Positions 53,700 to 64,000 of a stretch of 64,000 nt of DNA are shown here, in pieces. Source of the stretch: Gnetum montanum. Taxonomy: Eukaryota; Streptophyta; Gnetopsida; Gnetales; Gnetaceae. Numbering within the stretch: the first letter of the stretch is position 1; each line of letters begins with the position of its first letter. The translations under genes were made by a program, and so were the position numbers. The stretch covers positions 453,378-517,377 of the forward strand of contig MNCI01036287.1 in NCBI GenBank assembly GCA_015680685.1. The letters are read 5' to 3'. The notes under the pieces are model-generated. The model saw only the letters and a list, made by a program, of their open reading frames with translations, did not search any database and was not told the origin of the DNA.

Positions 53700-55860
53700 G
53701 AAAATAAGAATTTATCAATGGATGACAATGCATGGAAGTTATGGAAAAAATATTATTTACAACTTTTATGAATGGTTGATTAAGAGTGTGTCCATTGCTG
53801 GAAGTATTCTATAGGCTACCATGCAAGGACAAAATTTCACCTTCAATATTCATGACATTATAGATGTTATACAAGTTCCATGTGATAAAAAGGTAGTTGC
53901 CATGGATCAAATTTGGAAGAAAACTAAGATTCACCTAATCTAGTATGCCTAAAAATTTAAGATGAAGGATGATAATCCCAGTGATTATCTAGAGCTATTG
54001 TTGCTTTCCAAATTTATGCAATGGTCTTTATTTCTAGTGAAAGTAATGAAAACTAAGATTTCCATCAATGCAATATTACTCATGTGAACATTGGAACACA
54101 ATGAAAGTGTTCCATTTAATATCCCGATGACTATCATGTCTAAGATGAAGAGGAGGGCAAGGTTAAGGTAGCTACATGATGTGAAAGAGTCCCTTGAACT
54201 TTCGATTATAGTGACAAACATATTGCTGACAAAAAATACTTATTGTATGGCTACCCAACTAATGGAATAGTCCTCCTAGATCTTTCAATTATATTGAAGA
54301 GTACATCAGTATCCAACAAGGATGAGGCCTCCTATTTTCTAAAAGATCTTGAAAGCCAAGCTACCAATGATAGTTGCCAACATGAAAAATGCTCTCAGCA
54401 ATCCATCAAGGATAAGTTAGAATAGGTGATGGAGACATTAAAAAATTATTCTCAAAGTAATTCAGTAGTTTGGAGTGCTCTAGAGAAGTTGAAATCAGAA
54501 AGGTCATGTCTAATAGAGGAAAACATGGAATTGATAGCCAAAATTGAGAGTTATGTAGCTGAAAAAAACTATTGTAACCAAGAGTTATTTGGTGAGATTG
54601 AAAAAAATGGTGAAGCAGATATTCACACTGAATAAAGAAATCATCTCTTTAAAAAAAGCTGTAGAGGATGTTTATGATAGTAGAGATATCAATGCTAATG
54701 TTGTCAAAACTATTAGAATTTCATGCCATGTCATAAAACCATGTAGTTTGAATTGATAATTCATATATTTTAAAAAATCTAATGGTCGTTGTGCTATGCA
54801 TGTATTGAATAGAATTGATTGATATGCCAAAAATGAAAATTCCCAAAAGATGATATGACTCTATTGAAGAAAACAACAAAGAATGATCTAAATAAGATCA
54901 TCCAAACAAACAAACATGTATGTAGAATTGTTTGGATTAGTTCTTTATGTTCATTGATTTACATCTTATGAATGTTCATTTGTAGTTGATGTAGACCTCA
55001 GCAGCCCCATTGATCAACCTTCTAGTATAGTTGAAACAGTGAAGTTTGCAGACCTCATCACCTTGATTGGTCAATCATGTGCCATAACTGATAGAGTGAT
55101 GTGGTTGCTTGTCAAAGGCAGTTAGACATTGAGGTGCTTATTGTGTCACCATTTTCGCCATTCGTTGCCATAGGATCATCTTTTAGGTTTGTATACCAAC
55201 TAGGGTGGAAACAATGGCTTGATGATGATGTTATTAATGTGTACATCATGTACCTTAAGCAACTTTAGAAATATATTGTTGATTGTCAAGCCTTAGTATA
55301 ATATTTTGTATTTAATACTATGTTTCAAGCTTATGCAAAGGCACTTGAGAGTTAGATGAAACAAAGGGAAAATAACCATATAAAAAATAAAGCAAAGAAG
55401 CCCACCAAAAGACATGTCATCAATGTTGAAAGTGATACAATTGTTGAAGAAGAGGTTGATGTATTCGTGGGAGACAAGGACTTCATTGAAGAGGTTAAAA
55501 ATAAAATTTATTAGGATGAATTTCTTAAATCAAGGCATCCATAATTTTGCATCCCATTCAATACTGGGGGGCATTGGATGCTTGTGGTTCTAGACACATC
55601 CCCAAAAAAAAATGCTTGTGTATGATTCGATACCTTCTTACCAACATGTAGCTACTATTCACAGGTTAATATCAAGGTTTGTTGAATTTTTATTGAAAGG
55701 TAAATCTTCAATGGGTGAGAGCATAGCTGAGGTGAAGGGAAAATGAAAGAAGATACCTTGAAAATGGAGTATAGTGCCTATGAAAGAAGATACCTTGAAA
55801 AATGGTTATGACTATGACATGTATACAATAATGTTCATGCATCATTTGATTTTTGGAAAA
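53700..55860 (+). pseudogene. Transposon-type gene with coiled coil and Ulp1/C48 peptidase domain
   Basis: N-terminal part (53,740-54,170): I-A-G-S-I-L, F-T-F-N-I-H-D-I-I-D-V-I-Q-V-P-C-D, D-Q-I-W-K-K-T. A Glu/Lys/Ser-rich helical segment at 54,330-54,640. Possible splice acceptor TTCATTTGTAG near 54,988. Ulp1-type domain: Q-W-L-D-D-D-V-I-N-V-Y-I (~55,208-55,245), F-N-T-G-G-H-W-M-L-V-V-L (catalytic His at 55,572-55,574), V-Y-D-S-I-P (Asp at 55,624-55,626) and N-G-Y-D-Y-D-M-Y-T-I (55,801-55,830), where the expected D-C-G is D-Y-D. A frameshift in an A-run (~55,604) separates His and Asp. Ulp1-bearing genes are known in plant MULEs and related transposons. Dead by several criteria. Confidence 0.6.
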
Positions 55861-56900
55861 AAAAAAAAATTAAATTCAATAGTGAGTTTTTTTTAATGTA
55901 TCAAAATACCATGATATGGGAAATTCTTAGTTTTTCAGTTCTTAATCAATCATTGATAAACATTTGTTTACAACATCTTATACATGAGGATTGTACTGAG
56001 CATGGTCTTTATCCAGTTTTTGATCATTAAAAAAAAACAATGATGTAAATGCCTACTTACCATCTTTAATAAAAGAAAAAAATTTTGTGCATTGGACAAC
56101 AATGTATTTATCTCACGGTATTTGATTGAAAATATATATGGTGTTCATTTGTTCCATATTCTGATTTTTATTATTTAGAAATTTTAGAAATTGAATCTAT
56201 ATTATATGGTTTGATATGTATTCGATAAATCGTTGTCTATAAAGAAACTACTTTTCATAATATACGTAAGAAATATGCTTTATGTTTGCTTTAGGTTATC
56301 GTTACTCCTATTTACAAGTTTCTTTGCCATGTTGTCGTTCGAAAAGAACAAGTTGAGTTTTGCATAAAATTAATTTTGTTAGGCTTTTGTATATTTGAAA
56401 CTGGAGTTTCCTGTTTCTTCAGTTTAGTTAAAAAATTAAAAGGAAATTATCATATACCGGTTGATTTTTTTCTTACTAGTAATAATTAGCCAATTAGGAG
56501 GATTGATTTTGAAAAGTAAAAATCATATCAGCAGTATGTTATAAGTTGCTACTTTAGTTAGATAATGTTGAAAATCTTTTTACGTCACAGACAATTTCGC
56601 TTAAAAGATGGTTATGATTTAATGGTTTTTATTATTGGAATGCATATGATATTCTAGTCTCTAATAGAGTCTTGGAATTGTTATCCTTGAAACCAGATAT
56701 TATATCTCCCAGTTCCATATTTAGGGCAATATGTTTCTATGCTATAACTAGTTGGGTTAGCATTCCCTTATTTTTGGTGATGTTGGTATGCCGTCCTTTT
56801 TTCCTCCTATTGGACAGAAGCAAGAGGCTATTCCATTATTAGGTGAACAAACTATGGGCAAGCATTAGTCTTTTGCCCTTTTGCAAAGCAGATGTTTAAG
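55861..56900. other. AT-rich spacer
   Basis: No gene recognised. Two poly-A tracts near 55,857 and 56,030. Confidence 0.4.
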
Positions 56901-57431
56901 GCTGGGAAAATCTTCCTCCACCTGATATGCTAGTAGTCTATGTTGCCAACCATCATAGCTATTTGGATATTTATGCCATTTTGCTTCTTGGAAGGAGCTT
57001 CAAATTTATTAGCAAGAGCAGCATTTTGATTTAAGTGTGCATATGCTTTGCAGGAGTGTCTTAAATGGTGCTTGAATGCACTTGAACAAGGAGCCTTGGT
57101 ACTATTTTTCAATTCGATGTTTTGATGATCGACTGTGATGACACGCATTTTGTAACAATGCTGCATTGAACAGGCTATGTGATGATGTGCCGCATAGTGT
57201 ATCACAGCAGGCACAGAACTTGTTTAGATTACGCCTTCACATCACTGCAACTGACTTGCGCATCGCATGAACACACACTATCAAATGATCCTACTACGTG
57301 ATCTTGCGACTCGCACATAACATCAAGCTAATAGGCCACTACAGATCGCATGTTATTGCATTGGTAAAAAGAAACTTCAGTTTACCAGTGCCAGCTTATG
57401 CTATCCATAGTCAACCAGAGTACAAAATAGT

Positions 57432-57760
57432 TTTACTAGTGCGAGAAGTTGTGACTCACTATTCGTTGCAGAATGAAATAGAAACCAGTTTTCAGAAGCA
57501 TTTACTAGTGTGACTGGTTGCCATTTGCAGGCCGTCGCAATATGAAATAGAAACCAGTTTTCAAAAGCATTTACCAATGCAACCAGTTGTGATCCGTAGA
57601 CTGTCGCAATATGAAATAGTAACCTGTTTTCGTAAGAATTTACCAGTGCGACCGGTTGCGATTCGCAGACCACTGCAATATGAAACAGTAACTTGTTTTC
57701 AGAAGAATTTACCAGTGCGAGTGGTTGCGATTAGCAATATGTCGCATAATCCAACAATGC
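57432..57760. repeat. 69-bp tandem repeat
   Basis: Units start at TTTACYAGTG/TTTACCARTG near 57,432 (partial), 57,501, 57,570, 57,639 and 57,708, exactly 69 bp apart from 57,501 on. The unit contains GGTTGYGATTYGCAG and GTCGCAATATGAAATAG. Since 69 is 23 codons, open frames persist through it on both strands, but no protein family is seen. The surrounding 56.93-57.96 kb is richer in CG words such as TGCGA and TCGC than its neighbours. Confidence 0.8.
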
Positions 57761-57829
57761 CGATTGCGAGTATCTGCGACCCGCATGTCGTAACACAGAT
57801 GCAAATTGCATTTTCCCACAATACATAAC

Positions 57830-58440
57830 AGAAAACATTTTATACCAGTGCAAGGACAATGCTAGACAGAGTACAGTACAATGAAAATTGTGAGTGAGTG
57901 CGATCTGCATGGCTAAAAACATGCCTTTAAGTGCATCTGCATGCGAGTCATAGTAGCACAATATGGATTTAACATTTGATTTTTATCAAAGTGATGTAGG
58001 TTCTTTTGCTATGTTATGTGAAATGTCTACATGTATTGATGATTCAACTTACATGATTAATGCTAGCGTTTGGGGCTTACATGAGTTACGCATTACTTTG
58101 ATAAGAGGAGTATGATAAGAGGAGTATTATAGAGTGGTATTACTTCAATTATTATGGAATGTTGCGGTACTTACCCTTGTGATTACAAGTATTAGATATG
58201 CTGGGCAAACAAAGGTCAAATAGTAGTGATCATCATATTGATGGTGTATATTATTCAACTGTTAAAAAGGTTGATAGTGATAATGGACTAATCATATAAG
58301 TGGTTTCTGGACTAATCATATAAGTGGTTTGCAATGTAGAAATGATTGAACTTATTAACATAAATTACTTTTCACCAAATTGTTCTTTACAGAAAAAACA
58401 AAAGAAAACATGTTAGAAATTCAAGCAATAGTTGATTTCT
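57830..58440. other. AT-rich spacer
   Basis: No gene recognised. A 22-bp direct duplication of 'ggactaatcatataagtggtttc' type occurs at 58,283-58,330. Confidence 0.4.
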
Positions 58441-58449
58441 TGCATAAAA

Positions 58450-59890
58450 ATTAATAACAATATTCATGGTTATTAAAAAGACTAAAAAAAAAAGAGAGTC
58501 AATAGTGACTCTATTCAGTGTCCTCCTTCATAGCTTATGTAGCACTAGTGTTCATGAAATCCTATTTAGTGACTATGTCATCAACTTTCTCAGTAGAGTT
58601 ATCAACCCTCTAAGCCATATCAGATGGTCCTACCTCCTCTGTGTGCTATGGTGTGGCCATGCCCTCAACTACTCAAATGTATGTTTAGCTATGGAAGTGT
58701 CATCCAAGGGCTTCCTTGATCTAATGTCTCTGTGCATTGCCCTCAACTACTCAAATGTATGTTTAGCTAGTTTTTCATGGTTGATAGCAAGATGGGTGTA
58801 TCTCCTTTTCAAGCAGTTAGAACGTTGATGCATTTGACTCTCTAATGCATCCATGCATGCCATTATTCTTGCCTCCATTGCTTCCAAGTACTGAAAAATG
58901 GTTGCCTCATCTCCAAATTGCTACTACTATAGTGGATGAACACAGATAGCATGGTGTTGTTCACCCTCACCATAGTACTCATCCCATCCAGCCTTGCCAC
59001 CATCCTATGGTACTCAAGGATCAGGGAACCATACCAAATCATTAATAGGAGTCTTAGGCAACTACTCCTCATTGAATACCTAGACCTCCTTTGGATCATG
59101 TTTTGGAGGAGGAATCTGCTAATGGTGAAACAGAGTTGATGAGACTAATGGAAATGAAATTGTGGATGCATCCCTAGTAAGAACTTGCATCCTACTCATA
59201 TAAATGTGGGGGTAGTTTAATGAATAGTCCCCCTCTAAATCAAGTAGGATCATCAATGCAAAAGATATGACATGCGTGTGATGTATGATGACAAGGAGAT
59301 CGATGTGAATGGCCCTCACAAGAACTCTCTATTCAAGGAAGAAGTTCTTGTAGGGCCAACAAGTCTCACCAGACTCCACCTTGGGAACCATGCCAAGAAA
59401 TTGTATTTTTTTGCTTGAAGATGCAATGGTGAAAATTCAGTGTGGGGACCAACAACAATGTTAATTGTGCTAGCCATGACATTCTCTATCATTAGAAACC
59501 TTGAATCACCTATGTGTACAACCACAGATGATGCTACACTTTGAATATGAGACATGTAGAAGTGTTGTGCCTCCTCTTCATAATATTCTGGCCCACCGCT
59601 CATGATGAAGCCAAGGTGTCACTCAATCAAATTGTCATGCATCTTCGGCCATATCATCCACATCAATCTAGAGAAGTTTCTAGGACTTCTTATTGGGGCT
59701 ATTTAGAATTACCCCTGGCAGACGTTGACATTCCTCTCATGCCTCTTATTCTTGAGCTCAACAAAACTCACCATGCTCTCCAAGCTATTGCTTATCTTGT
59801 GTTGGCCTCCTTCCCTCTTGGCTTTCTAGTCTACTAGACTTTCTTCGGTTGTTTGCTTGTGTACTACCTCTTTGCGAAGACAAAATGCAA
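58450..59890 (-). pseudogene. Minus-strand accessory-type gene, decayed
   Basis: Reading on the minus strand from ~59,890: a Lys/Arg-rich start (K-R-H-E-R-N-V-N), then from 59,603 M-S-G-G-P-E-Y-Y-E-E-E-A-Q-H-F-Y and a ~170-residue region ending S-L-N-Y-P-H-I-Y and T-I-S-F-P-L-V-S-S-T-L-F-H-H (~59,125), compatible with the closing L-P-F-P-x-L-I-T motif of putative plant-transposon-protein domains. Further down a helical segment A-T-I-F-Q-Y-L-E-A-M-E-A-R-I (~58,900-58,860), and a duplicated A-K-H-T-F-E block (~58,770 and 58,680). Assignment is tentative. Confidence 0.4.
58664..58770. repeat. Short direct duplication
   Basis: The phrase 'gccctcaactactcaaatg' plus 'tatgtttagcta' occurs at ~58,664 and again at ~58,739, 75 bp apart, inside the minus-strand gene. 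This gives a duplicated peptide. Confidence 0.7.
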
Positions 59891-62800
59891 AGCATTAAGG
59901 AAAAAATACTTAACAATGATGGAAAAAACCATTACATATCAAAGCTCTGGTTAAATATGTACTAACTAACTTTCTAGTATCCTAACCATACATGAGAATA
60001 TTTTTTAATAATAATTTTTTAAAAAATTAAGTAACCAATAAACAAGTTTTTTTTTTTTTACCTTTTCTATTTCTTCAATGTACTTAGTATGACTTGCCAA
60101 CTTGAAATACTCCTACTAAATGGATTTCTAGTCTTCACCCTTCATCTTATCTACATGCTATTGATGTAATAAGCTTGGTCATTTTGCAAAAGAATGCCCA
60201 AATACTACAATTGACTACTGCAACAAAATACATACAAGGAGAATTCCTTTTTCCTATCTACACTTATAATAGACAATAACATAGCTATAAAGATACAAGG
60301 CAAATGGTTTTACCAAATAGCTGTCCCAAAAGAGAATAGTTTTTTTACTTAAGGAATTACACTAATAATAGGTAAGATTAAATGTCAAATGCACACCTTG
60401 ATTATAGGCATATTTATAGATGATTATTGGCACATTCATTAATGCTAGTGGATAGTTTTAATAAAGGATGATGCTTGGGCCACCTAACTATGGAAAAAAA
60501 TTTAAAATAAATTTCTTGAAATGGTTAAAAAAATTGTAAATGTTTAATGGTTCAAAAAGTTTTGTTGATTAAAGTAAACTCTCTTTCATAGAGATAATTT
60601 GTAACTTGAACTCATACTCTATGCTAGACACTCTTTCTTCTACCATTGAAGCATCATTTATTAGATGCAAATTTTTAAATTTTTTGTATTTATATGTATA
60701 CATGGGCTCATCGGAGGTGCTAACCAAGCAATGGTGGGACCAACCCATTCAGGCTTGAAATTTCAAATTATTTAACTAAATCATAAATGTTTTAAAAAAC
60801 ATATTTTTCATAGAAAAAGACTCATCAAACATTCTTATTTAATAAACATTACATTTATATTATTAGTTGTTACCATAGATTCAAGTGGAGCAAGGACAAT
60901 AGTGGAGAAAATATAGGATGTGGCTAAGTCGGCCATAATGTAGTTAGGATGACTATTCCTTCAATACATAAGTTATTAACTCATAATACTTGATTTCTAT
61001 GATAACTATTTAATTCATGAGGACTACTCAATAATGTGTGATTTAGTAAGAATGCTTCGTCATGCATGTTTTAGGTTATTGAAACTTAGTTATATTATTT
61101 GAATAACTTGCAATATACTAATATTCTAGTATGTGTCTTATTGAAATTTATTATAATTTCTAATTCCTATTATGTGCAATAACTATAATTGTAACATTAT
61201 ATTTATTGAAATATGGATCCCTTGTTATATAATACAAGGAAGAGACATGATAATAGAGAACTTGGCAAAAAATCAACAACTAGATCATTTGTATGTAGAT
61301 AGTTTCTATCTATCTTATGTGCTAATTGTTGTGAGAAGAACTATATGGAAAGTATTATAGTGGGTGATATTAGAAGTACTTGTCAAATGATGTGCACAAT
61401 GATTGCTAATGATTGAAGACCATAGATTATTTCTAAAATTGAATCTAATCATGTAATCAAGAATGGTTATTTTGTATTAAACATAATAAAATATTTTTGA
61501 ATTGAGATTTCTAAGAAGGATTTCCATAGAATTCATGGAACTTCTAGTAGTACATTCCACCATCATTTATGTAATTTCAAGCATAGACATGTTTTTTAAG
61601 CATAGAAATGTAGGATAGATAAAGCCAAGATCTCGAAAGATTGTACCAATAATGACTCTTAAGAGAGTTATTTATGAGATGGTTAACTAGTTATCATCAG
61701 AATGTAGAGAGGTTTTGATTAATTAGTAATAAGAAACAAGCAGGGTCATGCTAAACGCATGCTACCTCTGTTAAACCCTACTCTAATTTTATTTAATCTC
61801 CTTGGCCGCTCTTAGACATACATGTTCAAGCAACACTTCCGCTATTTAATCCTAAATCCTAACAAATCATTGACGTTGCCGTTGTGCCACTGTTAAAAAG
61901 ACATCCTAGGGATTCCCAGCATTTGGTAGCTCTTTGGCATGTACTCCCTTCTCGGGCATGTACTCCCACACCCTGAGAAAGATTATGTTTCAAGATGTTT
62001 TCTTTTAACACTCCCTATTTGTCATCAATATGTTCAGATGTTAATCATGTACTTATTCTCATTTAATTAATAAAAATCTCTTATTGGGGTCCGACACCCC
62101 CCCCTAAAAAGACATCCTTAACAGACGTTGCTAATTCTACCCTAGACGTGAAAAACTTGGGATTTAAAAAAATTTGTACAGAAATTTAATTCCAAAATCG
62201 TAATGCAGGATGAAGAAAATTAGTTGGAGAAGTTTTGAAGACTATTCTAAATCTCATTTAAAATTTTTCATCGCGTAGACTCGCAGAAAACCAATGGAGA
62301 CAAGATTTCAAACCACAATTCAAAACCATGTGGACATGAACTTATCCTGCTCATCATTGCTATCTGCGCTAAATGCATTGCAGTCACAGAATTGTGCTAA
62401 ATGCTAGTTATAGAAGATCATAGTTAGAACATCAAGAGAGGCATGAATCACTGTTTCATGATGAAGTAAAGTAAACTAAATGGAACCAAAGAAGACCATA
62501 TTAGGAGACAATAATAGATCAAAACTTTTCTTACTCTAGTTATCTATTACAGTAAGCGTTCAAGTCCATACATTCAAAGAGTACATTACGGCTACAATAA
62601 GAGATAACATGATTGGGGACAAAATTTGTCGCATGTAAGAGAAAAAGTATGCCCTCTATGCAATCTTAAAGACAACAAACATTATAAACCTCTCTCCATC
62701 ATGCAACTCAGGCATTCAACTACTATAGATTTGAAAGTGAGGGAGATGAGTTCTAGTTGTAAGCTTGGCAATCTTCATCACATTTTGCAAATAAAAAATA

Positions 62801-63050
62801 AAAATTGTTAGATCGTTACACTTAACAAGAGTAAATTAGATAATCAAATTCAGGTCATTAGATCAAGAATGTGTTAGTACCTTCTGTAAATAGTTTTCTA
62901 CAACATTTTGGAGTAGGCAGTTTCTATTGTCAATTTTGTGTAAGGCTATCCAAGCTTGACAATCTTTTGTTTCTTGCCAAACCATTTTCATTCACCATAA
63001 AAAAAAAAAAAAACTTAGATTGAATCTCCTATACATATTTTTCAAGTTCT
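59891..63050. other. AT-rich region without recognised genes
   Basis: Low-complexity A/T tracts (for example a T run at ~60,050). A denser, less AT-rich patch at 61,740-62,110, ending in a C(8) run near 62,098, may be the end of an unrecognised element. Open frames at 61,172-61,360 and 62,626-62,811 show no features. Confidence 0.4.
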
Positions 63051-63905
63051 AGAATACTATCTCTATCTATGGGCATATTCTTTGCAAAATTCTTAAATGC
63101 CTTTTTCAATTTTGGTATTTTTTTCTATCCATCTTGCATCTGCATTGTCCTTATATGGTTCAAATTGCTCATCTGATTCCTGAATGTCATTTTTGTTATG
63201 CTCATGAGAAATGTCATTTTTGTTATGCTCATGAGAAGATACTGAATTTCTCTATACAACATTGCTATTTGATTTCCTAGTGGTTGATCCAAATGTCTCA
63301 GGTGTCATCCCTAACTATGATGCCTCTTCATGGCTTGGAAATTCATGAGGCCTAAATGAATTTAGCTGAGTAGGGATTCTTGAATCAAAATACTCATCTT
63401 TGAAGAAGAACTTATATGCACTATTATGTCCCTTGATTAATAATAAAACATTAATTGAATGCTTGCAAAAATGACCAAGGCTAGACCATCTACACTCATA
63501 GAAAATATTGAAGGAGAATGTTCTTGAGACCTTGTACCAAGTATCCCATTTCAAAGAATTTTGACTACACACAAGATATTCATCTTCTCTATCAAGTACT
63601 TGTATGCAATCATTATCATAGATTTCAATAGCCTTTTTCCATGACTTCTTATTGATTTCTCTATCCTTTATATTTATTAAATACCCTATAGCTTTAAGTC
63701 TTGCATTGTTCCAGTAATATAGTTGTACCTTTATCAAGGTCCATATAAACTAATCAATGCAACAGTATTTCCTTTTTCTGATATCTCTCAAAAATTTTTC
63801 TTTTAAAAATCCATGATAGGACTCCATAGCATTGTTTGTATGCTACTGAGCATGAGGAATATCATGATAAGCTTTTGCCTGCATCCCTGAGAAAAGAACC
63901 TTTGA
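63050..63905 (-). pseudogene. MULE-type transposase fragment with SWIM zinc finger
   Basis: Minus strand. T-N-N-A-M-E-S-Y-H-G-F-L-K (~63,840-63,800) is the conserved T-N-N-x-x-E-S-Y-H-x-x-L-K of MuDR-like/SWIM proteins. After a TAG (~63,752, from TGG in D-W-L) comes L-Y-Y-W-N-N-A-R-L. Later Y-E-C-R-W-S-S-L-G-H-F-C-K-H (~63,515-63,455) is a SWIM finger (C-x-C-x(n)-C-x-H) whose first Cys is Tyr. The tail contains a duplicated S-H-E-H-N-K-N-D-I (63,190-63,235). A stop lies after H-E-E-A-S at 63,315. The gene continues beyond the visible part upstream only poorly. Confidence 0.6.
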
Positions 63906-64000
63906 GCCCGTACAACAAAAAACCAATGAAACATAAAATATAAATTTAATAAAATAGTAACTGCAACATTGACTACATATATACATATGAAATTTTTCTC
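63906..64000. other. Window end, AT-rich
   Basis: Nothing recognised. Confidence 0.3.

Noticed and set aside
57401-57673. Minus-strand protein with 23-residue repeats
   Set aside because: The open frame follows from the 69-bp period, and both strands are open; no evidence of coding.
58466-58828. Plus-strand ORF of 120 codons
   Set aside because: It lies opposite the minus-strand gene and contains no recognisable motif.
59541-59837. Plus-strand ORF of 98 codons
   Set aside because: Antisense shadow of the minus-strand gene start; no domain.

Overview
The window is plant nuclear DNA and appears to be almost entirely transposable-element sequence. No intact host gene, tRNA, rRNA or CRISPR array was recognised. 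The content is dominated by nested and truncated Ty3/Gypsy LTR retrotransposons of two lineages: Tat/Ogre-like (dual RNase H, gag ending in a C-x-Y-H-x(5)-G-H box) and a chromovirus (integrase with chromodomain). The AT-rich spacers, heavy decay and element density fit a large seed-plant genome, possibly a gymnosperm, but the species cannot be named. Nearly all coding regions are broken. Many stops look like CAG>TAG, CGA>TGA or TGG>TAG/TGA, as expected from deamination of methylated C.

Layout. E1 (1-~16,660) is a nearly complete Tat-like element whose 5' LTR lies outside the window: leader, gag, a repeat-rich linker, protease, a GGCC-TTAAACTAG array, then a whole antisense gene (9,719 down to 5,211, eight exons, own TATA box at ~10,018), a second array, RT, RNase H, second RNase H, integrase, a third array, polypurine tract and 3' LTR. 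E2 (~16,680-~23,150) is a truncated, internally deleted relative abutting the E1 LTR. A relic of a group II-maturase-like reverse transcriptase lies at ~24.06-24.34 kb. E3 (24,508-~30,815) is a decayed chromovirus. E4 (31,553-40,026) has paired LTRs and a tRNA-Asp-type primer site but no recognisable pol; it carries gag and a second long ORF behind an internal LTR-like promoter. E5 (~41,365-~51,840) is a second Tat-like copy with gag, protease, array and the same antisense gene, broken before RT and joined to a protease fragment of another copy (51,951-52,325). The right end holds a decayed gene with an Ulp1/C48 peptidase domain (53.7-55.9 kb), a 69-bp tandem repeat (57.4-57.8 kb), a minus-strand accessory-type gene (59.9-58.45 kb) and a MULE-like SWIM zinc-finger gene fragment (63.9-63.05 kb).

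Most interesting system. The E1/E5 antisense gene sits between protease and RT, the position of the spliced intron in Ogre elements. Its reconstructed exons join in phase to 3,207 nt (1,068 codons plus stop, five in-frame stops). Its first large exon resembles an FCP1/NIF HAD-phosphatase domain whose catalytic acids are replaced in both copies. A putative plant-transposon-protein domain, coiled-coil segments and an acidic proline-rich tail follow. Palindromic CG-containing motifs built on TACGCT/AGCGTA cluster in the E1 leader, LTR and the promoter/first intron of the antisense gene; E5 has different palindromes with the same core in its LTR. This is the layout expected of an element-encoded regulator that recognises its own non-coding DNA, but that function is inferred only.
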